From Candidatus Saccharimonadota bacterium (GTDB taxonomy: Bacteria > Patescibacteriota > Saccharimonadia > Saccharimonadales > Saccharimonadaceae), in the NCBI GenBank assembly GCA_027311865.1, contig DAICYC010000002.1:1-64000 (forward strand): a stretch of 64,000 nt of DNA. The letters run 5' to 3'. A model generated the notes under the pieces. The model searched no databases. It worked only from the letters and a program-made list of their open reading frames with translations, and was not told the DNA's origin. Made by a program: the position numbers and the translations under genes. Positions 33,682-41,985 of this stretch are shown here, piece by piece (within the stretch, counting starts at the first letter, position 1; the number at the start of each line of letters is the position of its first letter).

Positions 33682-34251
33682 ATGGCTCAATATCAGCCAA
33701 CTGACCTCAAGAAAGGTGTCGTCGTTCAAATCGACGGCAAGCCTTTTAAGGTTATCGAATATAGTCAAAAGGTGATGGGCCGGGGCGGGTCAATCGTTAA
33801 TGTAAAGATAAAGAATCTCATCGACGGTTCGGTCCTCCCAAAGACCTTCAAGGGCCAGGAGCGGATTGAACCAGCCGACGTGACGAACAAAAACGTTCAA
33901 TATCTTTATTCGGACGGTAGCGATTTCCACTTCATGGATCCTGAAAGCTTCGAGCAATTTCAGTTACCGGCCGATGCGGTCGACGACAATGCTGGCTATC
34001 TCAAGGAAGGTGAGCAGTTGATGCTTCAGTTCTTCGATGGACGAGTCATCAACGTTGATTTGCCGAAAAACGTCTATCTCGAAGTTACGTACGCCGAGGA
34101 TGTTGTCAAAGGCGACACTACCAGTAGCGTTTTAAAGGACGCGACGCTAGAAACCGGTTTAGTTGTAAAAGTTCCGGCGTTTATTAAAGTTGGCGATGTT
34201 ATATCTGTCGATACCGCGACCGGTGAGTATCGCGAGCGCAAAAAAGATTAG
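33682..34251 (+). CDS. efp: Elongation factor P with arginine at the tip
   Basis: Relieves ribosome stalling at polyproline; Pro-rich orphans in this window (7014, 17149) would need it. 189 aa with KOW-like domain I, OB domains II and III, ending in GDVISVDTATGEYRERKKD. The tip loop reads KVMGRGGS: Arg34 stands exactly where E. coli EF-P has the modified Lys34. Arg at this site is known from the EarP-rhamnosylated branch; no modifying gene is visible in the window. It starts 7 bases after the rpsR stop. Confidence 0.96.
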   Translation: MAQYQPTDLKKGVVVQIDGKPFKVIEYSQKVMGRGGSIVNVKIKNLIDGSVLPKTFKGQERIEPADVTNKNVQYLYSDGSDFHFMDPESFEQFQLPADAVDDNAGYLKEGEQLMLQFFDGRVINVDLPKNVYLEVTYAEDVVKGDTTSSVLKDATLETGLVVKVPAFIKVGDVISVDTATGEYRERKKD

Positions 34252-34253
34252 TC

Positions 34254-35000
34254 GTGATAAAGAATCGTTTAGACATTGAATTGGTCAAACGAGGATTAGT
34301 TCCAACTCGCTCGCAAGCCGAGAGTTACATCAAATTGGGTCAGGTAACTGTCGACGGCGTCATCCAGACCAAACCTGGTTTTTACGTTCGCGATGATGCC
34401 AACGTGCGATTAACGGCTTCGGAGCAATATGTTAGTCGAGCTGGTTTGAAGCTAGCTAGCGTCGCAAAGGTTCTACAGATTGATTTTCAGAATAAAATCG
34501 TTCTTGATGTCGGTAGCAGCACGGGTGGATTCACCGACTACTCCCTCCAGCATGGCGCCAGTCAGGTTTTGGCGGTCGATGTCGGAACCGATCAGCTACA
34601 TCCATCTTTACGGAATGATGAGCGAATATCGCTCTACGAAAAGACTGATATTCGTGACTTTGTTCCGTCTATCGAACCCGATATCATTCTGATTGACGTG
34701 TCCTTTATTAGTCTGAAGGAAATTTTGCCTCATCTGACAAAGATCTCGACACCGTCAACCCAAGTTGTAGCGATGCTCAAACCTCAATTTGAAGCCGGTC
34801 CTAATGCCACAGTTCGAGGCGTTATCAAAAATGACGCCCGCCGGCGCCAAATTCTCAAAGACTTCGAAGATTGGGTGAAGCAACAGTGGGTAATTGTTAG
34901 TAAGCGCGACAGCGATGTCGCTGGCGCTAAGGGCAATCGAGAACGCTTTTATATTCTCAAGCTACAAGCACCCTCGAAAATACACAGAACCCGCCGCTAG
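34254..35000 (+). CDS. tlyA: TlyA-family rRNA 2'-O-methyltransferase
   Basis: 248 aa. An N-terminal S4 RNA-binding domain (RLDIELVKRGLVPTRSQAESYIKLGQVTVDG) is joined to a RrmJ/FtsJ-type methyltransferase with SAM motif VLDVGSSTGGFTDYSLQHGA, VLAVDVGTDQL and IILIDVSFISL. Proteins of this family methylate 16S and/or 23S rRNA and are often annotated hemolysin A. The GTG start is 3 bases after the efp stop. A terminator follows 37 bases later. Confidence 0.93.
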   Translation: MIKNRLDIELVKRGLVPTRSQAESYIKLGQVTVDGVIQTKPGFYVRDDANVRLTASEQYVSRAGLKLASVAKVLQIDFQNKIVLDVGSSTGGFTDYSLQHGASQVLAVDVGTDQLHPSLRNDERISLYEKTDIRDFVPSIEPDIILIDVSFISLKEILPHLTKISTPSTQVVAMLKPQFEAGPNATVRGVIKNDARRRQILKDFEDWVKQQWVIVSKRDSDVAGAKGNRERFYILKLQAPSKIHRTRR

Positions 35001-35037
35001 GCGAGCCCTTGGACTCCATCCCAGTTTCCCGAGATGA

Positions 35038-35085
35038 CGCGTAAACGAACCTGAACGACGGGGTCAGTATTGTTTACGCGTTTTT
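35038..35085 (+). terminator. Terminator of the rpsF-ssb-rpsR-efp-tlyA operon
   Basis: CGCGTAAAC and GTTTACGCG form a perfect 9-bp stem, directly followed by TTTTT; the 25-nt loop can form a small CTGA/TCAG inner pair. The rest of the gap to ychF (35086-35213) shows no gene or clear promoter for the plus strand. Confidence 0.82.
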
Positions 35086-35213
35086 CAACCATGCTTTTCG
35101 CCGATTGGCTAATCAGGTTAGGTTGGTTGCCGAATTGTTATAACACTACGAAAAGTAGAGTTGACGCTAGTTTAACACGACAGTGAAAATTCTTACAACA
35201 CAGGGTGAAGTTA

Positions 35214-36296
35214 TTATTTCGAAACGTTGAATCGAAACTCGACGACATCACCGGGCCGCATGATGTAGTCACGTCCTTCGGTCCGCATCTTGCCAGCAGC
35301 TTTGGCTGCCACCTCGCTACCGGCTGTAATCAAATCGTCATAGTCAACAACCTGGGCGGCGATAAAGCCTTTTTCAAAATCGGTGTGAATGACGCCAGCG
35401 GCTTGAGGCGCAGTTGAGCCTTGCTTAATCGTCCAAGCTCGGACTTCTTTCGGACCGGCCGTCAGATAGCTCTGGAGCCCGAGTGTCTCGTAAGCTACGC
35501 GCGCCAGTTTGTCGAGACCCGATTCGGTAACGCCGTAGGCATCGAGGAGCTCGGCAGCATCGGCTTCAGCTAGTCCACGCAGCTCTTCTTCGAGTTTGGC
35601 ACAAATAAAGACTGCTTCGCTTGGCGCGATTAGATCTCGGAGCTTGGCCTGTTGCTCAGCTTCGCCGAGTAACGCTTCGTCCACGTTAAAGACAAAAATC
35701 ATTGGTTTGGCGGTCAAGAGCTGGAGCTGCTTGATGAAGATGTCGTCAGGCTTGACGTGTGTCGAAGCCAACTCGCCGTCATTGAGCTTCTGGCGGAGAT
35801 CCTGAACGAGGCTTAACTCTTCACGCGCGGCTGGTCGAGCTTTAGCTTCACGCTCTAGGCGACTGACGACATTATCAAGTGTTTGGATATCAGCTAGGAT
35901 CAATTCGGTATTAATCGTCTCGATGTCTCGCTGTGGGTCAACGCTATTTTCGACGTGAGTGATATCATCGTTTTCAAAAGCTCGGACCACGTGAACAATC
36001 GCATCGCATTCGCGAATATTGGCCAAGAATCGATTGCCGAGGCCTTCGCCCTTGCTGGCACCAGCCACAAGTCCGGCGATGTCGACAAAAGTTACCGCCG
36101 CCGGAATGACTTTCGCTGCTGAATACATTTTTTGTAAGACAGCCAAACGATCATCGGGTACGGCAATAATACCGGTGTTCGGCTCAATCGTTGCAAAAGG
36201 GTAGTTAGCCGCCAGAATGTCGTTGTCAGTCAGGGCATTAAAAAGTGTTGACTTGCCGACATTAGGCAAGCCGACGATGCCGATCGATAAACTCAT
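35214..36296 (-). CDS. ychF: YchF/Obg-like ATPase
   Basis: Ribosome-associated P-loop NTPase that prefers ATP and takes part in stress responses. 360 aa. G1 is GLPNVGKSTLFNALT, G3 is FVDIAGLVAGASKGEGLGNRFL, and the NxxE region that replaces NKxD is VFNVDEALL. A coiled-coil insertion spans about residues 140-195 and the C-terminal TGS domain contains AWTIKQGSTAPQAAGVIHTDFEKGFIAA (split AWTIKQGSTAPQAAG and VIHTDFEKGFIAA). The ATG is 7 nt from a minus-strand TATAAT, another leaderless case. Confidence 0.96.
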   Translation of the reverse strand: MSLSIGIVGLPNVGKSTLFNALTDNDILAANYPFATIEPNTGIIAVPDDRLAVLQKMYSAAKVIPAAVTFVDIAGLVAGASKGEGLGNRFLANIRECDAIVHVVRAFENDDITHVENSVDPQRDIETINTELILADIQTLDNVVSRLEREAKARPAAREELSLVQDLRQKLNDGELASTHVKPDDIFIKQLQLLTAKPMIFVFNVDEALLGEAEQQAKLRDLIAPSEAVFICAKLEEELRGLAEADAAELLDAYGVTESGLDKLARVAYETLGLQSYLTAGPKEVRAWTIKQGSTAPQAAGVIHTDFEKGFIAAQVVDYDDLITAGSEVAAKAAGKMRTEGRDYIMRPGDVVEFRFNVSK

Positions 36297-36303
36297 ATAG
36301 ACG

Positions 36304-36309
36304 ATTATA
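36304..36309 (-). promoter_or_regulatory. -10 element of leaderless ychF
   Basis: Minus-strand TATAAT ends 7 nt before the ATG at 36296; no Shine-Dalgarno is present. Confidence 0.7.
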
Positions 36310-36402
36310 GCAAACAGGGGTCAGGATTGACAGAACCTGACCAAAATGCACGAACAGCAGCAGGTTTTAATGTGCCACCTTGTTGATTAAGGCGCTTTAG
36401 CT

Positions 36403-36408
36403 TACAAT
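36403..36408 (+). promoter_or_regulatory. -10 element ahead of 36437 gene
   Basis: TACAAT with TTGTTG 17 nt upstream. It probably drives the small anchored protein and the large secreted protein that follows. Confidence 0.58.
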
Positions 36409-36436
36409 TAAATCAACATTGTCAAAAGGGGATTTT

Positions 36437-36922
36437 ATGGCCAAGAAGCGCATCGTCGGAATAATTATTGCGATATTCGTCGTACTAGGAGTTGGGCTGA
36501 CAATCTGGGCTTTTCAATCAGATAGCCTTAAGGGTAAATTAGCTGGCGGCAAAGTGTCCTCAATATTTGGCGGCCAAGGTGTCGTCTGTGCGGATAAGAT
36601 TATTGCTGACTATAATGACGCTCTCGCCAAAGATACTTATGACGAACAAGATGTGTTACTAAAAACGCTTCTGACTAAAGTTGAATCTACACCCAACTAC
36701 GAGAGTGACGCCACCTGTCAGTTCATACGCTATAAAGCTTACCAGCGACAAGGTGCGATTTCAAAAGTTAAAGACGTGGCGTCCAAGCTCGAATTGTTGG
36801 TCGAAGATGGAAAATATCCCTCTTTGAATCTAGATAATATCGAGAGCATGTCTCGAATCAAGGAATTTATTGGACGTTACGAAGAGAGTGAGGCGGCTAA
36901 GCAGGCTGGGGGAGCGGGGTAG
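36437..36922 (+). CDS. Orphan anchored outer-face protein
   Basis: 161 aa from the ATG at 36437, chosen because AAAAGGGG lies 5 nt upstream (the track's TTG start at 36419 precedes this site). One N-terminal TM or uncleaved signal (IVGIIIAIFVVLGVGLTIWAF) leads to a helical outer domain with TPR-like helices and two Cys (VVCADKI, ATCQFIR) that may pair. It ends two bases before the ATG of the 765-aa secreted protein and is likely co-expressed with it. Function unknown. Confidence 0.8.
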   Translation: MAKKRIVGIIIAIFVVLGVGLTIWAFQSDSLKGKLAGGKVSSIFGGQGVVCADKIIADYNDALAKDTYDEQDVLLKTLLTKVESTPNYESDATCQFIRYKAYQRQGAISKVKDVASKLELLVEDGKYPSLNLDNIESMSRIKEFIGRYEESEAAKQAGGAG

Positions 36923-36923
36923 T

Positions 36924-39221
36924 ATGCGCTTGCTATACAAGTTGGGTCTTGCGGTCACCGTAGTGATAATAGTCGCTGTCGGCTACGGACTGCTAGACAG
37001 CTCGGCAGTTGGAGCACAGGCCTACGTAGTTAGGGGCGCCGCCAACGACTCTGAGCGAACGGCTGCGAGTCTATGTAATGTGGCGCGTCGAGGTGCTATT
37101 TGGTTTTCAAATTCCAGCAATTATTATCAGGACTTTGTTTCTGTTTCGGCTACGGCGACGTCGGTCCCGATTTACATAAGGGGGTCAGTTTACAGTTGTG
37201 GCATACTGGGTTACTCCAGCACTGGAGCTAGTAATGTCCGAGCTGAGGGTACTAACGGCTGGCGAGTCACCGGCATTAACTCATCGTCCATTTTGAATCG
37301 TGGCAGTATGAACGCCACCAGTTCGCAGCGATATGTCTGGAGCAGTACTGGAAGCAGCCTGCCCGCAACGCTAAATGTCAGCGGTTTAGCGCCATCAGTC
37401 ACTCCTGGTGTGCCTTCTCAGCAGACAATCACTATCGATTTATATCGATGCTTCTACAGCATATCGGGCAACTATACGGGAGACTGTTATTCTGACCCAG
37501 TCGATGTAACGATTCGTCGCGAAGCACGTCCATATAATTGGAGTGCTTCGGCAACAACGACGACAAATCTATCTTCCGCGCAGCCGGGGCAAACAATTAA
37601 CTGGTCGCACAATCTTCGGAATAATGGTCCAGACTTAACTAATCGTGCGATTACTAGCAGTCTGTCTGTATCGGGTTTCACTAACGGCTGGGTCTCAGGT
37701 ATGAGCTCTCTCACATCACCGACCGGTCGACCAGTTGGAGTGTTTCGATCGTCAACTTCGTTTGCCAATCGCAGTTATACTGTAACTCAGAACGATGTCG
37801 GTCGCACCTTGTGCCAGCGTGTTCAGTTTAGCCCCACGAATGCCGCCGGCTCTAGTGGTGGGCTAGGCAACCAAAGCTGTGTGTCGGTACCATATAACTA
37901 CAATCTCACACCGAGTATTTCTCTCGATACTGGTGTTGTCGAACCAAATGCAACTATTAGAATCAATCCTCGGATTGATAACGCTGGCCCAACCAAGAGT
38001 CAGACAGCCCAGTGGCGATTGTCGTACGTGACAGTTCCTCCGTCTGGTACTGTGCCGGCGGCCGCATCGTCGTCCTCGGACCCTTGTGCCTACTATGGCG
38101 GTAGCGGACGGACATGTGCTACAGCCAGCTTCACGAGCGGTGGTGGCGCTAGCGGCAGTCTGGTCGTTAATCCGCCAGGCCAGACATTTAGTCAGCGTCA
38201 AGCAATTATCGCCGATCTGCCGGTCGGGACAAGAATCTGTTACGGATTGTCAGTCAGTCCTCGCTCACACAGTGTCGGAACAACACCTTGGCGACACTCT
38301 GGCCTGGCCTGTGCCGTCGTGGCGAAACGACCGTCCCTCCATGTCACTGGTGGCGATGTGATTGTCGGCAAGGGCACGACGTCTAATATCGTCACCTCAA
38401 CCAGTACGAAGACCGTCTCTGGTTCGCAGCGGACTTTCGGCAGCTGGGCTGAATATGCCGTAACGGCGTCTGGATCGATTACGGGATTGGCTTCGGGGGC
38501 TGGCTATAGCGAGGGTGCGGCGCCAGGTAACTTTTGTAACGTCAGTTTCTTGACAATTACAACTGGTGTTAGCGGCGCTTGTACGGTTGGATCTACCAAG
38601 GGTGATTATAATTTCGGTACGGATCTGCCGAACGTGTCGTCGCGCTTTGCCCAGACAACCAATCGTGGCTCCAACCCAACAATTGACGTGGCGACAACCG
38701 GATCGGGTACTTATACTGGTTCAGGAACGATAACTGTGCGAGCCTCGACGACCGTACCGCAGGGTCGATCGATCATCATAAATGCGCCAGGGGCTAGTGT
38801 CGTTATTAACTCGAACATTACCTACAACAACGGTCCGTACAGCGATGTGGCTCAGATTCCTCAGGTCGTGATCATTGCCAATCGAATTGATATCGAAGCG
38901 GCCGTGTCGCGGGTTGACTCTTGGCTGATAGCTAGCGGTACTAATGGGACCCTAAAAACTTGTCGTAGCGTTCCAGATTCACCGTCGAGCAGTCAATTGA
39001 CGTCATCATTATGTAATACGCCTCTCTCGATCAATGGACCCGTTATGGCCCGTCGTCTCTTGGCGTTTCGAACGGCCGGTGCTGGTACGGGGGCTGATTC
39101 CTCCCGGGCGGCCGAAGTGTTTAATCTTCGACCAGACGCTTACTTGTGGGCAACTCACCAGAACAGCTTAGGTGGCCGCCTCCAGACAATGCAGACTACC
39201 GAGTTGCCGCCGCGATTTTAA
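36924..39221 (+). CDS. Large secreted Ser/Thr/Gly-rich surface protein
   Basis: 765 aa from the ATG at 36924; the track start (36870) lies in the previous gene. A signal peptide (LGLAVTVVIIVAVGYGLL, cleavage near VGAQA) exports it. Beta-rich repeats follow, including a DUF11-like unit (PGQTINWSHNLRNNGPD) and a related stretch (NATIRINPRIDNAGPT). About fourteen Cys in loose pairs suggest disulfides. The last third has a right-handed beta-helix-like end (SIIINAPGASVVINSNITYNNG, QVVIIANRIDIEAAVSRVDSWLIASG). No LPXTG or C-terminal TM is present. Directly ahead of pilM, it is a candidate adhesin or pilus-associated protein; this role is inferred from position. Confidence 0.82.
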   Translation: MRLLYKLGLAVTVVIIVAVGYGLLDSSAVGAQAYVVRGAANDSERTAASLCNVARRGAIWFSNSSNYYQDFVSVSATATSVPIYIRGSVYSCGILGYSSTGASNVRAEGTNGWRVTGINSSSILNRGSMNATSSQRYVWSSTGSSLPATLNVSGLAPSVTPGVPSQQTITIDLYRCFYSISGNYTGDCYSDPVDVTIRREARPYNWSASATTTTNLSSAQPGQTINWSHNLRNNGPDLTNRAITSSLSVSGFTNGWVSGMSSLTSPTGRPVGVFRSSTSFANRSYTVTQNDVGRTLCQRVQFSPTNAAGSSGGLGNQSCVSVPYNYNLTPSISLDTGVVEPNATIRINPRIDNAGPTKSQTAQWRLSYVTVPPSGTVPAAASSSSDPCAYYGGSGRTCATASFTSGGGASGSLVVNPPGQTFSQRQAIIADLPVGTRICYGLSVSPRSHSVGTTPWRHSGLACAVVAKRPSLHVTGGDVIVGKGTTSNIVTSTSTKTVSGSQRTFGSWAEYAVTASGSITGLASGAGYSEGAAPGNFCNVSFLTITTGVSGACTVGSTKGDYNFGTDLPNVSSRFAQTTNRGSNPTIDVATTGSGTYTGSGTITVRASTTVPQGRSIIINAPGASVVINSNITYNNGPYSDVAQIPQVVIIANRIDIEAAVSRVDSWLIASGTNGTLKTCRSVPDSPSSSQLTSSLCNTPLSINGPVMARRLLAFRTAGAGTGADSSRAAEVFNLRPDAYLWATHQNSLGGRLQTMQTTELPPRF

Positions 39222-39269
39222 TCGAGAACTTTTAGGATAATTAACTTGCTTAATCCGCTTACGCTTCTG

Positions 39270-39275
39270 TATAAT
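39270..39275 (+). promoter_or_regulatory. Promoter of the pilM operon
   Basis: TTGCTT (39246-39251), 18-nt spacer and TATAAT, ending 9 nt before the pilM ATG. The TTG start in the ORF track is the -35 itself, so it cannot be the true start. Confidence 0.7.
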
Positions 39276-39284
39276 AGGGGCAAT

Positions 39285-40328
39285 ATGGCAATACGTGGCG
39301 TGGGCGACTTCTTTGCACTCGATATCGGAACTAATGCGATTAGAGTAGTACAACTTTCACCTTCAGGGGCAGGGTGGACTTTACAGCACTATGGGTACGC
39401 ACCACTAGATGAAAAAACAGCCCTCAGTAACTCACCAGAGAGCCGACGCCGACTAGGGGAGGTCATCATGACTGCCATCGGCCAGAGTGGTATCAAAACC
39501 AAGAATGTCGTTATCGGTCTGCCGTCGAGCAAAACCTTCACGACTGTTATTGAGTTGCCGACTATGCCGGAGCAAGAGTTGAAGAGTACGCTCAAATACC
39601 AGGTCGATCAGTATATTCCGATGGCCGTCAATGAGGCCAAGGTTGACTGGGCACCACTGGGTACTTCACTTCACGATCCAAAGATGCAAGAGGTCCTTCT
39701 AGCCAGTACAGCCAACGCCTACGCCGAGGAGCGCCTCGAGTTCATCGAAGGTTTAGGGCTCAACGTGGTGGCGGCCGAACCTGACCCTCTGGCGATGATT
39801 CGATCGCTGTTGCCGGATGGCGTTAACGACGCCCGATTGATTATCGATGTCGGTGAACAATCAACCGATTTGGCGATTACGTACGATGGTAGTCCGCGAT
39901 TAGTCAGGACAATCCCAGTTGGCATACGTTCTTTAGTCAAGGCGGCTGTTCAAAATCTCAACGTTCAAGAAGATCAAGCGCGACAGTTCATTCTCAAATT
40001 CGGCTTAGCGCCTGATCGTCTCGAAGGTCAAGTCTATCGCGCTATCGAATCCACACTCGATAATTTCGCCAATGAATTGACCAAATCGATAAAATTCTTC
40101 CAGACGCGTTATCCGAGCACGCCGGTCGGCGGCATCCTGTTGTCGGGCTTTAGTGCGGTTGTGCCTCAGTTTGGTGATTATGTGACCGCCAAGACCGGCG
40201 TCGCCTCGACACCAGCTAATCCGTGGCAAAAAGTCAGTGTCGCCCAGGCTGATCAACAGCAGCTGGCACCGATTGCGGCCGAATTTGCGACCGTTCTGGG
40301 CCTAGCTCAGCGGAGGAACAAGTCATGA
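39285..40328 (+). CDS. pilM: Type IV pilus assembly ATPase-fold protein PilM
   Basis: Actin-like cytoplasmic protein linking the pilus motor to the inner-membrane alignment complex. 347 aa from the ATG at 39285. Motifs: FFALDIGTNAIRVVQLS, KNVVIGLPSSKTFTTVIELPTMPEQEL, ARLIIDVGEQSTDLAITYDG and GGILLSGFSA. Overlaps pilN by 4 nt. It opens the run pilM-pilN-pilO-like-small TM-pilB-pilT-pilC. Confidence 0.93.
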   Translation: MAIRGVGDFFALDIGTNAIRVVQLSPSGAGWTLQHYGYAPLDEKTALSNSPESRRRLGEVIMTAIGQSGIKTKNVVIGLPSSKTFTTVIELPTMPEQELKSTLKYQVDQYIPMAVNEAKVDWAPLGTSLHDPKMQEVLLASTANAYAEERLEFIEGLGLNVVAAEPDPLAMIRSLLPDGVNDARLIIDVGEQSTDLAITYDGSPRLVRTIPVGIRSLVKAAVQNLNVQEDQARQFILKFGLAPDRLEGQVYRAIESTLDNFANELTKSIKFFQTRYPSTPVGGILLSGFSAVVPQFGDYVTAKTGVASTPANPWQKVSVAQADQQQLAPIAAEFATVLGLAQRRNKS

Positions 40329-41032
40329 TTGAAATCAACCTGATTCCTGATGTGAAACAGGAGCTCATTCGAGCTCAACGTCAACGAGCGCTGGTTATTT
40401 CAGCATCGGTAATCACCGGTATCGCTGCGCTCGGAGTGGTCGTCTTGTTGGCAATATACATTTTTGGTATCCAAGCGGTTCGATTTGCGGTAGCCGAGGA
40501 CAATATTCAGAAGGGTAGCGAGCAGCTTGCTTCAATCGAAGATTTGCCCAAAGTCTTGACGATCCAGAATCAGCTTAACCAGATTTCAGCCCTTAACGAG
40601 ACCAAGAAGGCCGAATCGCGCATTTTTGATATGCTCAAGTCTGTCGTTCCGCCGGCTCCGAACCAAGTTCAAATTGCTTCGATAACCGTTGACGCTGAAC
40701 AAAAGTTAATTAGCCTCGAAGGGCAGACACCAGCCTACGACTCGGTTGAGGTATTCAAGAAGACCCTCGAGGGTGCCATGGTGACTTACGGTTCAGACGG
40801 TGAATCGACCGCCGATCCACTAGCCACCAACATTAGTTTGACTGACGTCAGCTTCGGCGAAGACAGCTCTGGCGCAAAAGTTGTCCGGTTTATGTTGTCA
40901 TTTACGTATCCCGAGAGCCTACTCGATGCCAACATAGCTGAAATTGTCATCAAGTTGACAAATATTGGCAACGTTACTGACTCATATCTCGGTGTGCCAC
41001 GCAGTATCTTTGTCGAAGAGGGGGAGCAATAG
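40325..41032 (+). CDS. pilN: PilN-like pilus alignment protein
   Basis: 235 aa. The start MIEINLIPDVKQELIRAQRQR is the PilN signature (INLLPxxxxxxR) that binds PilM. One TM (ALVISASVITGIAALGVVVLLAIYIFG) and an outer helical plus ferredoxin-like part follow, longer at the C-terminus than typical PilN (about 180-200 aa). ATG overlaps pilM. Confidence 0.85.
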   Translation: MIEINLIPDVKQELIRAQRQRALVISASVITGIAALGVVVLLAIYIFGIQAVRFAVAEDNIQKGSEQLASIEDLPKVLTIQNQLNQISALNETKKAESRIFDMLKSVVPPAPNQVQIASITVDAEQKLISLEGQTPAYDSVEVFKKTLEGAMVTYGSDGESTADPLATNISLTDVSFGEDSSGAKVVRFMLSFTYPESLLDANIAEIVIKLTNIGNVTDSYLGVPRSIFVEEGEQ

Positions 41033-41034
41033 TC

Positions 41035-41751
41035 ATGGGTGATTCAGGTAGCACGAGTAATAACGCCGCTATTCGTAAGCGCGCCCAAATAGCTAAGGCT
41101 AATCGTACGATGTTCCTATGGATTGCGATTAGCTCGGCTCTAGTGGGCTCGGCGATCGTCGTTTCCTACTTCCTCGGTCAGAAAATGATTTATAACGAAA
41201 AAGTTTTAGCTGAGATGGGTCGAACGGTGTCGACTCTCAAGGCTAACAACGATATCGCACCCGAATTACAGGCTCAGATACGAATTTTGGATACGAACGA
41301 AAATTTAAATTCCGCCAAAGCCAATCCCGACGATCAAGCCCTCCAGGTTATCCTCGATGCTTTACCCGATGACGCCAATTCGCTGGCACTCGGAGCTTCA
41401 TTCCAGTCCCGTTTGCTGACCGGCGTTGACGGTGTCGTCATTGAAAGTCTCCAGGTTGAACCGGTTGTTGGTATTGAGTCGCAGACCGAGTCAGCCGCAC
41501 CGGTTGTTATGACTGAGACGGAAGGTGAAACCGTGTCTCAGCATATGATTAATATTCAGTTCGCCGTATCTGGTAGTCAAGACGCCCTCCAGACAGTTCT
41601 ACGCAACCTTGAGCGGTCAATTCGATTAATCGACATTCGACTGCTCCAGGTCGAGAGTCGCGGCGAAACGCAGATGATGACCATTCAAGCTCGCGCTTAC
41701 TATGAGCCGGCTAAAACAATTGAGCTCCAAGAAAAGGTGGTAGAGCCATGA
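41035..41751 (+). CDS. PilO-position pilus protein
   Basis: 238 aa. A basic start (AAIRKRAQIAKANR), one TM (TMFLWIAISSALVGSAIVVSYFLG) and a coiled region lead to a C-terminal alpha/beta part (HMINIQFAVSGSQDALQTVLRNLERSIRLIDIRLLQVE, split HMINIQFAVSGSQDA and LQTVLRNLERSIRLID) like the PilO ferredoxin domain. Sequence identity to PilO is weak; the topology and the place after PilN support the call. It overlaps the next gene by 4 nt. Confidence 0.75.
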   Translation: MGDSGSTSNNAAIRKRAQIAKANRTMFLWIAISSALVGSAIVVSYFLGQKMIYNEKVLAEMGRTVSTLKANNDIAPELQAQIRILDTNENLNSAKANPDDQALQVILDALPDDANSLALGASFQSRLLTGVDGVVIESLQVEPVVGIESQTESAAPVVMTETEGETVSQHMINIQFAVSGSQDALQTVLRNLERSIRLIDIRLLQVESRGETQMMTIQARAYYEPAKTIELQEKVVEP

Positions 41752-41969
41752 AGAAAACCGATATCGCAATGATTGTCTTGATTGCTTCATTGAGTATTAT
41801 TGCCGCTTTCTTTATTACCCGGGCGATTCTGGGCGATAGTACACAGACGGAGCGCAGTGTTAAAACAATTGATCCAATTACGGCCGAAGTTGCTGAACCT
41901 GATCCGAAAATATTTAACGAGAACGCTATTAATCCTGCTGTTGAAGTTCAGGTTGGCGCATCTCAATAA
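41748..41969 (+). CDS. Small single-TM protein in the pilus operon
   Basis: 73 aa: one TM (IAMIVLIASLSIIAAFFITRAIL) and an acidic, Pro-containing outer tail. ATG overlaps the PilO-like gene (ATGA), and pilB follows by 16 nt. It occupies the place of PilP in proteobacterial operons but has no lipobox or PilP domain; with no outer membrane secretin expected, a different role is likely. Confidence 0.72.
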   Translation: MKKTDIAMIVLIASLSIIAAFFITRAILGDSTQTERSVKTIDPITAEVAEPDPKIFNENAINPAVEVQVGASQ

Positions 41970-41985
41970 TAAGGAGTAGTCGCCA

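Noticed and set aside
35086-35213. Small RNA or gene between the tlyA terminator and ychF
   Set aside because: A TTGACG occurs near 35161 but no matching -10 or structured product could be identified.
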